Positions 16,400 to 26,248 of a stretch of DNA of 64,000 bases are shown in pieces. The stretch comes from Mixta gaviniae (GTDB lineage: Bacteria > Pseudomonadota > Gammaproteobacteria > Enterobacterales > Enterobacteriaceae), in contig NZ_CP026377.1 of the NCBI RefSeq assembly GCF_002953195.1, forward strand, positions 992,001 through 1,056,000. The letters run 5' to 3'. The translations under genes were made by a program, and so were the position numbers. Every line of letters begins with the position of its first letter. Within the stretch, counting starts at the first letter, position 1. The notes under the pieces were generated by a model. It saw only the letters and a list, made by a program, of their open reading frames with translations, did not search any database and was not told where the DNA came from.

Positions 16400-18841
16400 T
16401 TGAGTGATTTACCGGTAAGCGCCGTGCTGCCCGAGGTGCTGGCCGCGCTGAAGCAGGCGCCTCAGGTGCTGCTGGCCGCCCCGACGGGTGCGGGCAAATC
16501 GACCTGGCTGCCGCTGCGGCTGTTGCAGCAGGGCGGCTTCGCCGGGCGCATCATTATGCTGGAGCCGCGTCGCCTGGCGGCGCGCAATGTCGCGCAGCGT
16601 CTGGCGGAGCAGTTGGGCGAGGAGCCGGGCGGCCAGGTCGGCTACCGCATGCGCGGCGAAAGCCGCAGTGGGCCCGCGACCCGCCTGGAGGTGGTAACCG
16701 AAGGCATCCTGACGCGCATGCTGCAGCAGGACCCGATGCTGGAAGGGGTATCGCTGGTTATTCTCGATGAGTTTCACGAGCGCAGCCTGCAGGCCGATCT
16801 GGCGCTGGCGCTGTTGCTGGATGTGCAGCAGGGCCTGCGCGACGATCTGCGGTTGCTGATCATGTCCGCCACGCTGGATAACGCGCGTCTCAGCGCGCGC
16901 CTGCCCGACGCGCCGCTTATCGCCTCCGAAGGGCGCAGCTTTCCGGTGGAGCGGCGCTACGCCAGCCTGCCGCCGCAGCTGCGCTTTGATGAGGCGGTGG
17001 CGCGCGAGGTGGCGCAGCTGCTGCGTGCGGAAAGCGGCTCGCTGCTGCTGTTTCTGCCCGGCGTAAGCGAAATCGAACGCGTGAAGAATCAGCTGGCGTC
17101 GCGCGTGGATGACGATACTGAACTCTGTCCGCTCTACGGCGCGCTGCCGCTGGCGGCGCAGCGCCGCGCCATTCTGCCGGCGCCTGTCGGCAAGCGTAAG
17201 GTGGTGCTGGCGACTAACATCGCCGAGACCAGCTTAACCATCGACGGTATCCGGCTGGTGGTGGACAGCGCGCTGGAGCGCGCGGCGCGGTTTGACGTGC
17301 GCAGCGGCGTTACCCGGCTGCAAACTCAGCGCGTCAGCCAGGCGTCGATGACGCAGCGTGCCGGCCGCGCCGGCCGTCTGTCGCCGGGCATCTGCCTGCA
17401 CCTGATCGGTCGCGAACAGGCGGAGCGCGCCGCCGCTCAGAGCGAACCGGAAATTTTACAGAGCGATCTCAGCGCGCTGTGGCTCGATCTGCTGCAGTGG
17501 GGCTGCCGCGACGTCGCGCAGCTGAGCTGGATCGATACGCCGCCGGCACCTGCGCTGCAGGCAGCGCAAACGCTACTGCGTACCCTGGGCGCCATCGACG
17601 GCGAAGGCCGCCTGACCGCAAAAGGGCGCGCGATGGCTGCTTTGGGCAGCGAGCCGCGTCTGGCGGCGCTACTGACCGCTGCTCAAGATAACGACGCGCT
17701 GGCCACCGCCGCGCGTCTTGCGGCGATCCTCGAAGAGCCGCCGCGCCAGGGCAGCCGCAATCTCAGCGATCACCTGTTTACCGCGCACGCCGGCTGGCAG
17801 CAGCGCGCGCGTCAGCTGCAAAAGCGGCTGAACGGCGCGGGCGGCTCGGTCGACGCCGCACTGGCACCGGCGCTGCTGGCGCAGGCGTTTCCCGATCGTA
17901 TTGCACGGCGGCGCGGCGACAGCGGGCGCTATCAGCTGGCGGGCGGCTCGGGAGCGATGCTCGATCACGACGATGCCCTGACGCGTCATGAATGGCTGAT
18001 CGCGCCGCAGCTGCTGCAGACCGACGCGCAGGCCGAGGCGCGCATGCTACTGGCGTTGCCAGTCGATATCGCGGCGCTGCAGCGCGAGGTTCCCGCCCTG
18101 GTGCGCAGCGAAACCGACGTTGAATGGGACGAAGAGAAGGGCACGCTGCGCGCGTGGCAGCGCGATAAAATCGGCGTGCTGGCGCTGAAATCGGCGCCGC
18201 TGGCGAAGCCGGAGGCGGAGGTGCTGCACCCGGCGATGCTGCGCTGGATCCGCGAAAAGGGGCTGGCGACGCTGAACTGGACACCGCAAGCCGTACAGTT
18301 ACGGCTGCGGCTGCAGTGCGCGGCGCAGTGGCTGCCGGAAGAGCGCTGGCCGGCAATGGACGACGACACCCTGCTGGACACGCTGGAAAGCTGGCTGCTG
18401 CCGGAGATGAACGGCGTGCGCGACATGCGTGGGCTGCGCCAGATCAACCTCATCAGCGCATTATTACATTTGCTCACATGGTCGCAACGTCAGCGGCTGG
18501 ATAGTGCGTTGCCAACTCATTACACTGTGCCGACCGGCAGCCGCCTGCCGATTCGCTATGACAGCGAAAAGCCGCCCGCGCTGGCGGTGCGCCTGCAGGA
18601 GATGTTCGGCGAAGCGCAAAATCCGGCGATAGCCGACGGGCGCGTGCCGCTGGTGCTGGAGCTGTTATCCCCCGCGCAGCGGCCGCTGCAAATCACCCGC
18701 GATCTCGCCGCGTTCTGGCAGGGTGCTTATCCGCAGGTGCAGAAAGAGATGAAAGGGCGCTACCCTAAGCACGCCTGGCCCGACGATCCGGCCAGCGCGT
18801 CGCCCACGCGCCGCACCAAAAAATATGCCGCGCCGCAGTAG
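16400..18841 (+). CDS. hrpB: DEAH-box ATP-dependent helicase HrpB (TTG start)
   Basis: 813-residue DExH helicase of the bacterial HrpB family (E. coli 809); its role in the cell is poorly defined. A TTG start at 16400 gives MSDLPVSAVLPEVL, aligned to E. coli MSSLPVAAVLPELL, with GGAG 6 bases upstream. Longer frames to ATG near 16352 or 16127 would enter the divergent thpR promoter or gene. Motifs: Walker A APTGAGKST (27-35), motif II DEFH (123-126), SAT, and motif VI QRAGRAGR. The C-terminal HrpB-specific region is complete. It is followed by mrcB, as in E. coli. Confidence 0.93.
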   Translation: MSDLPVSAVLPEVLAALKQAPQVLLAAPTGAGKSTWLPLRLLQQGGFAGRIIMLEPRRLAARNVAQRLAEQLGEEPGGQVGYRMRGESRSGPATRLEVVTEGILTRMLQQDPMLEGVSLVILDEFHERSLQADLALALLLDVQQGLRDDLRLLIMSATLDNARLSARLPDAPLIASEGRSFPVERRYASLPPQLRFDEAVAREVAQLLRAESGSLLLFLPGVSEIERVKNQLASRVDDDTELCPLYGALPLAAQRRAILPAPVGKRKVVLATNIAETSLTIDGIRLVVDSALERAARFDVRSGVTRLQTQRVSQASMTQRAGRAGRLSPGICLHLIGREQAERAAAQSEPEILQSDLSALWLDLLQWGCRDVAQLSWIDTPPAPALQAAQTLLRTLGAIDGEGRLTAKGRAMAALGSEPRLAALLTAAQDNDALATAARLAAILEEPPRQGSRNLSDHLFTAHAGWQQRARQLQKRLNGAGGSVDAALAPALLAQAFPDRIARRRGDSGRYQLAGGSGAMLDHDDALTRHEWLIAPQLLQTDAQAEARMLLALPVDIAALQREVPALVRSETDVEWDEEKGTLRAWQRDKIGVLALKSAPLAKPEAEVLHPAMLRWIREKGLATLNWTPQAVQLRLRLQCAAQWLPEERWPAMDDDTLLDTLESWLLPEMNGVRDMRGLRQINLISALLHLLTWSQRQRLDSALPTHYTVPTGSRLPIRYDSEKPPALAVRLQEMFGEAQNPAIADGRVPLVLELLSPAQRPLQITRDLAAFWQGAYPQVQKEMKGRYPKHAWPDDPASASPTRRTKKYAAPQ

Positions 18842-18942
18842 CCTGAGCGTATGGCTTTCGGAGGGTTCTGCTTTCCGAAAGCGGGCAGTAAGAACAGAGT
18901 AACCGGCCTTGCCAACAGGCCATCCCTGGAGAAACGAAACGA

Positions 18943-21483
18943 ATGTCTGGGAACGATCGCGAACCTATCGGGCGCAAAGGAAAACAGCCTAAACCGCCAC
19001 GTAAATCGGGCGGCCAGGGTCGCCGCAGGGAAGAGTATAACGACGAACAGAATGATGATTACCAGGAGGAAAGACCGGTGCCACGTAAAGGAAAAGGGCG
19101 GCCGCCGCGCAGCAAAAAAAGAAAGTGGCTGGGATGGCTGATTAAGCTGTTTATTATCGGCGTGCTGGTGATGGCGGCCTACGGGGTCTATCTCGATTCG
19201 CAAATCCGCAGCCGCATCGACGGCAAAGTCTGGCAGTTGCCGGCGGCGGTCTATGGCCGTATGGTCAGCCTTGAACCGGGCATGGCCTATAACAAAAAAG
19301 AGATGATCGCACTGCTGGAAGGCACCCAGTACCGTCAGGTGACGCGTATGACGCGGCCGGGCGAGTTTACCGTGCAGGGCAACAGCATTGAGCTTATTCG
19401 TCGTCCGTTCGATTTCCCTGACAGTAAAGAAGGGCAGATCCGCGCACGTCTGACGTTCAGCAGCGATGCGCTGAGCGAAATCAAAAACCTCGATAACGGA
19501 CGCGACTTCGGCTTTTTCCGTCTCGATCCGCGTCTGATCACCATGCTGCAGTCGCCTAACGGCGAACAGCGGCTGTTTGTGCCGCGCGCGGGCTTCCCCG
19601 ATCTGCTGGTGGATACGTTGATCGCCACCGAGGACCGTCATTTCTACGAGCATGACGGCATCAGCTTCTATTCCATCGGCCGCGCCTTCCTGGCGAATAT
19701 TACCGCCGGACGCGCGGTGCAGGGCGGCAGTACCCTGACGCAGCAGCTGGTGAAGAACCTGTTCCTCACCAACAAGCGTTCGCTATGGCGTAAAGCCAAT
19801 GAAGCCTATATGGCGCTGATTATGGATGCGCGCTACGGCAAAGATCGCATTCTTGAGCTGTACCTGAACGAGGTCTATCTCGGCCAGGCGGGCAACGATC
19901 AGATCCGCGGCTTCCCGCTGGCGAGCCTCTACTACTTCGGCCGTCCTGTGGATGAGCTGAGCCTCGATCAGCAGGCGCTGCTGGTGGGCATGGTGAAAGG
20001 TGCGTCGCTGTATAACCCGTGGCGTAATCCGAAGCTGGCGCTGGAGCGACGCAACCTGGTGCTGCGCCTGCTGCAGCAGCAGAAAGTGATCGACCAGGAG
20101 CTGTATGACATGCTCAGCGCACGTCCGCTCGGCGTGCAGCCGAAAGGCGGCGTGATCACCCCGCAGCCCGCCTTTATGCAGATGGTGCGCGGCGAGCTGC
20201 AGGCGAAGCTGGGCGATAAGGTGAAAGATCTCTCCGGCGTGAAAATCTTCACCACCCTCGATCCGGTATCGCAGGATGCGGCGGAAAAAGCGGTGGAAGA
20301 GGGCATTCCGACGCTGAAGAAACAGCGTGGCCTGAAAGATCTGGAAACCGCGATGGTGATTGTCGATCGCTTCAGCGGTGAAGTACGCGCAATGGTCGGC
20401 GGTGCCGATCCGCAGTTCGCCGGTTACAACCGCGCAATGCAGGCGCGTCGCTCGATCGGTTCTCTGGCGAAGCCGGCGACCTATCTGACGGCGCTGTCAC
20501 AGCCCGACACTTATCGCCTCAACACCTGGATCGCCGATGAGCCTATCGCGCTGAAGATGTCCAACGGTCAGGTGTGGAAACCGCAGAACGACGATCGTCG
20601 CTTCAGCGGCAAGGTGATGCTGGTTGATGCGTTAACCAACTCGATGAACGTGCCGACGGTTAACCTTGGCATGACGCTGGGTCTGGAGAATGTGGTCAAC
20701 ACCTGGACGAAGCTTGGCCTGCCGAAAGATCAGCTGCAGCCGGTGCCGGCGATGCTGCTGGGCGCCCTGAACCTGACGCCGGTGGAAGTGGCGCAGGCGT
20801 TTCAGTCGATCGCCAGCGGCGGCAACCGCGCGCCGCTCTCCGCGGTGCGTTCGGTGATCGCCGAAGATGGCAGCGTGCTGTATCAGAGCTTCCCGCAGGC
20901 GGAACGCGTAGTGCCGGCGCAGGCGGCCTACCTGACACTGTTTACCATGCAGCAGGTGGCCGCGCGTGGCACCGCCCATGCGTTGGGCGCGAAGTTCCCG
21001 AATGCGCATCTGGCGGGTAAAACCGGTACCACCAACAGCCAGGTCGATAGCTGGTTCGCCGGCGTCGACGGCAAAGAGGTGGCGATCACCTGGGTGGGCC
21101 GCGACAACAACCAGCCGACGAAGCTCTACGGTTCGTCAGGCGCGATGCAGCTCTATCGCCGCTATCTGGAGAACCAGTCTCCGATGCCGCTGACGCTGAC
21201 GCCGCCGGAAGATATCGCCTCAATGGCCGTCGATTCCGCTGGCAACTTTGTCTGCAACACCGGCAGCAGCAGCTGGCGCACCTTGCCCGTCTGGACCACT
21301 GACGCTGACGCGCTCTGCCAGCAGCAGATGCAACAGCAGCAGATGCAGCAGATGCAGCAACAGCAGATGGATCAGCAGCAACAGCAGCAACAGCAGCCGC
21401 AGCAGCAGCCGCAGCAGCAGCAGCAGCAGGAAAGCAGCGACGGCGTGGCCGGCTGGATTAAAGATATGTTCGGCGGCAACTGA
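18943..21483 (+). CDS. mrcB: Penicillin-binding protein 1b, bifunctional
   Basis: Class A PBP, 846 residues (E. coli 844), anchored in the inner membrane and making and cross-linking peptidoglycan from lipid II. A basic cytoplasmic tail (1-63) precedes a single membrane helix (about 64-86), the UB2H domain, the GT51 glycosyltransferase (catalytic E230 in [22 protein letters not shown]) and the transpeptidase: SLAK with S507, SMN, and KTG at 693-695. The C-terminal tail at 793-829 has 30 Gln in 37 residues, longer than in E. coli, before the conserved [16 protein letters not shown] at 19078 (codon 46) with AGGAGG 8 bases upstream matches the site where E. coli starts the short gamma form. Confidence 0.97.
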   Translation: MSGNDREPIGRKGKQPKPPRKSGGQGRRREEYNDEQNDDYQEERPVPRKGKGRPPRSKKRKWLGWLIKLFIIGVLVMAAYGVYLDSQIRSRIDGKVWQLPAAVYGRMVSLEPGMAYNKKEMIALLEGTQYRQVTRMTRPGEFTVQGNSIELIRRPFDFPDSKEGQIRARLTFSSDALSEIKNLDNGRDFGFFRLDPRLITMLQSPNGEQRLFVPRAGFPDLLVDTLIATEDRHFYEHDGISFYSIGRAFLANITAGRAVQGGSTLTQQLVKNLFLTNKRSLWRKANEAYMALIMDARYGKDRILELYLNEVYLGQAGNDQIRGFPLASLYYFGRPVDELSLDQQALLVGMVKGASLYNPWRNPKLALERRNLVLRLLQQQKVIDQELYDMLSARPLGVQPKGGVITPQPAFMQMVRGELQAKLGDKVKDLSGVKIFTTLDPVSQDAAEKAVEEGIPTLKKQRGLKDLETAMVIVDRFSGEVRAMVGGADPQFAGYNRAMQARRSIGSLAKPATYLTALSQPDTYRLNTWIADEPIALKMSNGQVWKPQNDDRRFSGKVMLVDALTNSMNVPTVNLGMTLGLENVVNTWTKLGLPKDQLQPVPAMLLGALNLTPVEVAQAFQSIASGGNRAPLSAVRSVIAEDGSVLYQSFPQAERVVPAQAAYLTLFTMQQVAARGTAHALGAKFPNAHLAGKTGTTNSQVDSWFAGVDGKEVAITWVGRDNNQPTKLYGSSGAMQLYRRYLENQSPMPLTLTPPEDIASMAVDSAGNFVCNTGSSSWRTLPVWTTDADALCQQQMQQQQMQQMQQQQMDQQQQQQQQPQQQPQQQQQQESSDGVAGWIKDMFGGN
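19064..19080 (+). promoter_or_regulatory. mrcB: internal ribosome-binding site and GTG start for short PBP1b
   Basis: AGGAGG (19064-19069), an 8-base spacer and in-frame GTG (19078-19080, codon 46: VPRKGKG). In E. coli the gamma form starts at Met46 (MPRKGKG). The position is the same and the Shine-Dalgarno is perfect, so a short isoform is likely here also. Confidence 0.7.
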
Positions 21484-21818
21484 TACGCCGCCGCGGTAAT
21501 AACGGGCGCGCCGACAGGCGCGCCTTTTTTTTCTTAAATAAATCGCGCGGTGATTAATTTATACCTGTCAGCCGCTTTGCGGATATTTCTGTTATTTATC
21601 GTCGCTGTTAATCAATGTGTTTTTATTTGCTTTGCACTTTTTCTTTGTGTTACTTTTTTTATTGACGGATAAAGGCGAAGGCCTGAATTAGCTTCATTAT
21701 TAAAGCCAAATAAAATAATGGTATTTATTGATGTTAAATAGCGGCAATAACGGCGGTTAATGCCGGGTTTATCGCTGGCGTCGGTCAGTCAGGTTTTATT
21801 TCCCCACCTTGCTCATGA
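21484..21818. other. mrcB-chemoreceptor intergenic region
   Basis: 335 bases, with an AT-rich middle unlike its neighbours. It holds the mrcB terminator, then no gene. A poor candidate for a flagellar sigma-28 promoter is TAAA at 21735 with GCGGTTAA at 21753-21760, one base short of the usual spacing. The AT-rich stretch may mark the edge of the inserted chemoreceptor gene. Confidence 0.45.
21505..21532 (+). terminator. terminator after mrcB
   Basis: GGCGCGCC (21505-21512) pairs with GGCGCGCC (21517-21524) over GACA, followed by eight T. It starts 21 bases after the mrcB stop. Confidence 0.95.
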
Positions 21819-23786
21819 ATGAAAATAGAGTTTATCTTGAGAAGCCTTTTAAAGAATATCAACCTCTCCGCTAAATTAGCGATGCTGGGCATGTTAGCCC
21901 TTATCCTTTTTATTTTGCCCACCGCATTACTCATTAACGAAGGCAATCAGTCGATTGCGGTAAAACGTCTTGAAGCCAGCGGTATCCCGGTAGAAAAGCA
22001 GCTGATCAGGCTGCTGGGGCTGTATCAGCGTCACTGGAACGAAAGTTATCAGATGATAAGCGGTGAAAAAGCGACGGCGACAACGCGTATGGCGATCCGT
22101 AATGAAGCTCAGCAGCTGCACAGCCAGCTGCTTAACACCCTGACGAAAGCAGGAACGAAGGTGGCGCTGCAAAAGATGCAGCAGGTGGTTGAAGAGTGGG
22201 AGACGCTGCAGCGCAGGCTGGATGGGCAGCGGCTATCGCCGGACGAGAACAACCATCTGCATGAGCAGCTGATCGGCACCCTGCTGGATACGGTGTCGGA
22301 TGTGCTGGATTTCTACCAGCTGTCGCTTGACGCCGATCTGATCAGCTATCAACTGATGCTCAGCACCTTTACGCGCATTCCCGACGTGATTGACGGGCTG
22401 GCGCGTGTACGCAGCGAGGGCGTGGCGGTACTGGCGGCGGGAGAGGATAAAAAAGAGACCGGCGCTATGCGTGTCGCTTATCAAATCGAGCAGGCCAGAA
22501 TAACGCTAGCTCTGTTCCGTAAGAATTTCGATAAAGCATTTGCGCTCAATCCTGAATTAAAAAGCAAGGTTGGCATGGATGTGGAATCCAACTGGCAGGA
22601 AGCGTCTGACGTTTTGCAGGTAGCGCAGACTATTTTTAATACGAATCAGGCAACCCATCTGAGCGGCAAAGAATATATGACGCGCTTTACGCATGTGCTG
22701 GATAAATTCGAGTCGCTCGGCAATGAGGCGGCGGATTCATTGCTGGAGCTGCTTAATCAGCAGGCAGACAGCAAACGTCAAACGCAAATATGGCTGGCAG
22801 GATCGTTACTGGCGCTGGTGATATTAATGGTCTTCTTTGCGATTTATATTGTCAGAACGGTAACCAAACCCCTTTATGAGGCTACCGCCATCGCGAAAAA
22901 TGTCGCCTCTGGCGATTTAACGCATCAAATCAACGTGGAAGGAAACAATGAAACCGCCTCGCTGCTGCGCTCGCTGAGCGAGATGACCGGCAGGCTCTCG
23001 ATGCTGGTGTTCTCCATCAAGGAGAACGCCGACCGCATTGCCTGTTCTTCAGAAGAGATCGCCAACGGCAATCAGGACCTCTCTGCGCGCACCGAGCAGC
23101 AGGCCGCGTCTCTGGCGGAAACCGCCGCCAGCATGGAGCAGCTCGCCTCAATCATTAATCAGAATGCGGACAATACGCGCCACGCCGCTGAAATCGCGGA
23201 GGCGGCTACCCGCGCCGCGCTCTCCGGCGGAGAGGCGATGGAATCGGTGCTGACTTCGATGGAGCAGATCACCGCCAGCTCCGGGCAGATTCAGGAGATT
23301 ATCGGCGTGATTGATGGCATCTCTTTCCAGACCAATATTCTGGCGCTGAACGCGGCGGTAGAGGCGGCGCGCGCCGGCGAGCATGGCAAAGGGTTTGCCG
23401 TGGTAGCGGGCGAGGTGCGTGCGCTGGCGCAGCGTTCGGCCACTGCCGCCAGGGAAATCAAGCAGCTGATTGAGCAATCGGTGAACCATTCGGTGCAGGG
23501 CATCAATATGGTGCAGGACGCCCGCGAGAAGGTGAATCAGAGCGTCACGGCGATTGAGCAGACCACGCAGCTGGTTAAAGAGATCTCTACCTCTTCCAAA
23601 GAGCAAAGCGCCGGCGTCTCGCAAATCAATATCGCCGTCAGCCAGATGGACACCACGACGCAGCAGAACGCCACGCTGGTGGAGCAGTCAGCCGCCGCCT
23701 CAGTATCAATGGCGGAGCAGGCGCAGGCACTGCGCGAGACGGTCTCAGTGTTTCGCACGCCTGAAACGGCTATCAGCCGCGTATAA
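21819..23786 (+). CDS. Methyl-accepting chemotaxis protein
   Basis: Transmembrane chemoreceptor of 655 residues. TM1 at about 17-39; a long periplasmic, mostly helical ligand domain (about 40-320); TM2 at about 322-345; HAMP domain starting [19 protein letters not shown]; then the cytoplasmic signalling bundle with the invariant tip [38 protein letters not shown]. The periplasmic part is larger than that of Tar or Tsr, suggesting a double helical bundle. The C-terminus ends [11 protein letters not shown] without the NWETF pentapeptide that tethers CheR/CheB, so adaptation would depend on other receptors. Ligand unknown. It stands alone between mrcB and fhuA, which are neighbours in E. coli. 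Confidence 0.93.
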   Translation: MKIEFILRSLLKNINLSAKLAMLGMLALILFILPTALLINEGNQSIAVKRLEASGIPVEKQLIRLLGLYQRHWNESYQMISGEKATATTRMAIRNEAQQLHSQLLNTLTKAGTKVALQKMQQVVEEWETLQRRLDGQRLSPDENNHLHEQLIGTLLDTVSDVLDFYQLSLDADLISYQLMLSTFTRIPDVIDGLARVRSEGVAVLAAGEDKKETGAMRVAYQIEQARITLALFRKNFDKAFALNPELKSKVGMDVESNWQEASDVLQVAQTIFNTNQATHLSGKEYMTRFTHVLDKFESLGNEAADSLLELLNQQADSKRQTQIWLAGSLLALVILMVFFAIYIVRTVTKPLYEATAIAKNVASGDLTHQINVEGNNETASLLRSLSEMTGRLSMLVFSIKENADRIACSSEEIANGNQDLSARTEQQAASLAETAASMEQLASIINQNADNTRHAAEIAEAATRAALSGGEAMESVLTSMEQITASSGQIQEIIGVIDGISFQTNILALNAAVEAARAGEHGKGFAVVAGEVRALAQRSATAAREIKQLIEQSVNHSVQGINMVQDAREKVNQSVTAIEQTTQLVKEISTSSKEQSAGVSQINIAVSQMDTTTQQNATLVEQSAAASVSMAEQAQALRETVSVFRTPETAISRV

Positions 23787-23830
23787 GCGGCGGTCTGCGC
23801 CCGTCAGAAGACGGGTGATTTTCTTTATTT

Positions 23831-23856
23831 GGGCGCGCGCAGGCAGCGCCCTTTTT
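23831..23856 (+). terminator. terminator after chemoreceptor gene
   Basis: GGGCGC (23831-23836) pairs with GCGCCC (23846-23851) over a 9-base loop and is followed by TTTTT to 23856. Confidence 0.85.
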
Positions 23857-23973
23857 GATCTACCGCATAGTGTGCAATCGGTTGGGTTAAACCTCGCCGC
23901 AGCAGGGCTGTCGGCCGCTATTAGCGCTTGCAGAACGAAGATTGTTTCGCATATTATCCAACCACAATAATAA

Positions 23974-23995
23974 GCATAAGAATAATTCTCGTTTA
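23974..23995. promoter_or_regulatory. Fur box before fhuA
   Basis: The dyad AGAAT-A-ATTCT (23979-23989) sits inside GCATAAGAATAATTCTCG, which read on the other strand is the common enterobacterial Fur site CGAGAATTATTCTTATGC. It lies about 40 bases before the fhuA start, so it should cover the promoter and repress the ferrichrome operon in iron-rich cells. Confidence 0.8.
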
Positions 23996-24030
23996 CGTTT
24001 ACATCCCGTTTTTCACTCAGAGAAAAGATA

Positions 24031-26196
24031 ATGGCTAATGCGCGTAAAAATATCCTGGCGGCATCCGCTTCGGCGGGCATGCTGAAGCGGCCGCTGGCGG
24101 CCCTGATTGCCGTTGCCCTGGTAGGCGGCCCGGCGTTTGCCGCTGAAGAAACCCTGGTTGTGGACGCTTCCGCCGCCGCGCCGCAGGAGAGCGCATGGGG
24201 ACCGGCGCCGACCATCGCCGCCAAACAGAGCGCCACCGGCACCAAAACCGATACGCCAATTGAGAAGAACCCGCAGTCGATTTCGGTGGTAACGCGTCAG
24301 GAGATGGATATCCATCAGCCCGCGTCGGTGAAAGAGGTATTGGGCTATACGCCAGGTATTACGGTTTCTACGCGCGGCGCATCAAATACCTACGACGCGG
24401 TTAAAATCCGTGGCTTCGGCTCAGTGAATCAGAATAACTATCTGGATGGCCTCAAGCTTCAGGGCGACTTCTATAACGAAGTGATTATCGATCCTTATAT
24501 GCTTGAGCGCGTAGAACTGCTGCGCGGGCCAACGTCAGTGTTGTATGGCAAGAGCAGCCCTGGTGGAATTATCACCATGGTCAGCAAAAGACCAACCACG
24601 GAACGGTTGCGTGAAGTGCAGTTCAAAATGGGTACCGATAATCTCTGGCAGACCGGCTTTGACTTCAGCGACGCGCTGGATGATGCGGGCGTCTATTCAT
24701 ATAGACTGACTGGCGTAGCGCGCTCCAACGATGATCAGCAGCAGTTTGCTAAACAGAAGCGCTATGCGATCGCCCCCGCTTTTACCTGGCGTCCGGATGA
24801 TAAAACTAACCTGACGCTGCTGGCTAATTTGCAAGACTCACCGGAAACCGGTTACTACGGCTGGTTGCCTAAAGAGGGAACGGTAGAGCCTCTGCCGAAC
24901 GGTTCCCGCTTGCCGGTCGATTTCAACGAAGGCGCGCGTAATAATAGCTACTCGCTGTCGCATAAATTAGTCGGCTATAGCTTCGAGCATGGCTTTAACG
25001 ATACCTTCACGGTACGTCAAAACTTGCGCTACGTAGAAGCGAAAACGTCGCAGAAAAGCCTGTATGGTTTCGGAATCGACGCGACTAATCCTTATCTTTT
25101 GAAGCGTAATACCGTCGTTGATAATGAGAAGCTGCATAACTTTGCGGTTGATACGCAGCTGGAAAGCAAATTTGATACTGCCGCCGTACAACATACGCTG
25201 CTTACCGGCGTCGATTTCCAGCAGATGCGTAATGATATCAACGCTATATTTGGTGTCGGTACCGATCTCGATTTACGTAATCCGATTTATGAAGATTATA
25301 ATTTTGGCGATGCGACGCCTTATCAGCAGAATAAACAGAAGCAAACCGGGCTTTATGTTCAGGATCAGATGGAGTGGAATCACTTTGTTCTGACGGCGGG
25401 CGGACGCTATGACTGGCTGAAGCAGTCGACGCGCGCGTATCAGCAAAACACTTATACCGAGCGCAGCGATCGCCAGTTTACCGGCCGCGTAGGGCTGAAC
25501 TACCTGTTCGATAATGGCATCACGCCTTACGTCAGTTATAGCGAATCGTTTGAGCCTAATTCAGGCGCAGGCTATGCAGGCACCACTTTTAAACCCTCTA
25601 AAGGACGTCAGTATGAAGCGGGTGTAAAATATGTGCCGAAAGATCGCCCGATTGTGTTGACCGCAGCGCTTTATCAGCTAACTAAAACTAACAATCTAAT
25701 GGCTGATCCTGTCAACGCATACAGCTCTATCCAGGGTGGAGAAATTCGTTCGCGCGGCGTAGAGCTGGAAGCAAAAGCCGCCGTTACGCCAAATGTTAAC
25801 GTCACGGCGTCATATACCTATACCGATGCGGAGTACACCAAAGACACCACATTGAAAGGCAATACGCCGGAGCAGGTGCCAGAGCATATGGCGTCGCTGT
25901 GGGGCGATTACACCTTTAACAGCGGACCGCTGAGCGGCCTGACGCTGGGCACCGGCGGCCGTCTTATCGGCTCCAGCTATGGCGATCCGGCGAATAGCTT
26001 TAAGGTCGGCAGCGCGGCCGTAATGGATGCGGTAGTGAAATACGATCTTGGCCGCTTCGGCATGTACGGCTCCAGCATTGCGTTGAACGTCAATAACCTG
26101 CTGGATCGTGAATATGTCGCCAGCTGCTTCCAGACTTACGGCTGCTTCTGGGGTGCCGAGCGCCAGGTGGTGGCTACCGCCACGTTCCGTTTCTAA
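24031..26196 (+). CDS. fhuA: TonB-dependent ferrichrome receptor FhuA
   Basis: Outer-membrane receptor importing ferrichrome iron with TonB energy; in E. coli also a phage (T1, T5, phi80) and colicin M receptor. 721 residues (E. coli 747). A long signal peptide ends at GGPAFA before AEE, followed by a TonB box like TLVVDA. The plug region has NPQSISVVTRQEM and LLRGPTSVLYGKSSPGGIITMVSKRP. The barrel ends in ATATFRF with terminal Phe. A C-terminal cysteine pair CFQTYGC is shared with E. coli. The middle of the gene (about 24.7-25.8 kb) is visibly more AT-rich than its neighbours, which fits exchange of surface-loop alleles under phage pressure. A Fur box is upstream; fhuC, fhuD and fhuB follow. 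Confidence 0.95.
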   Translation: MANARKNILAASASAGMLKRPLAALIAVALVGGPAFAAEETLVVDASAAAPQESAWGPAPTIAAKQSATGTKTDTPIEKNPQSISVVTRQEMDIHQPASVKEVLGYTPGITVSTRGASNTYDAVKIRGFGSVNQNNYLDGLKLQGDFYNEVIIDPYMLERVELLRGPTSVLYGKSSPGGIITMVSKRPTTERLREVQFKMGTDNLWQTGFDFSDALDDAGVYSYRLTGVARSNDDQQQFAKQKRYAIAPAFTWRPDDKTNLTLLANLQDSPETGYYGWLPKEGTVEPLPNGSRLPVDFNEGARNNSYSLSHKLVGYSFEHGFNDTFTVRQNLRYVEAKTSQKSLYGFGIDATNPYLLKRNTVVDNEKLHNFAVDTQLESKFDTAAVQHTLLTGVDFQQMRNDINAIFGVGTDLDLRNPIYEDYNFGDATPYQQNKQKQTGLYVQDQMEWNHFVLTAGGRYDWLKQSTRAYQQNTYTERSDRQFTGRVGLNYLFDNGITPYVSYSESFEPNSGAGYAGTTFKPSKGRQYEAGVKYVPKDRPIVLTAALYQLTKTNNLMADPVNAYSSIQGGEIRSRGVELEAKAAVTPNVNVTASYTYTDAEYTKDTTLKGNTPEQVPEHMASLWGDYTFNSGPLSGLTLGTGGRLIGSSYGDPANSFKVGSAAVMDAVVKYDLGRFGMYGSSIALNVNNLLDREYVASCFQTYGCFWGAERQVVATATFRF

Positions 26197-26248
26197 CTCA
26201 CTCACCTGGGCGCGGCGCAAGCCGCGCCCGTCATCGTTGAAGATAACC

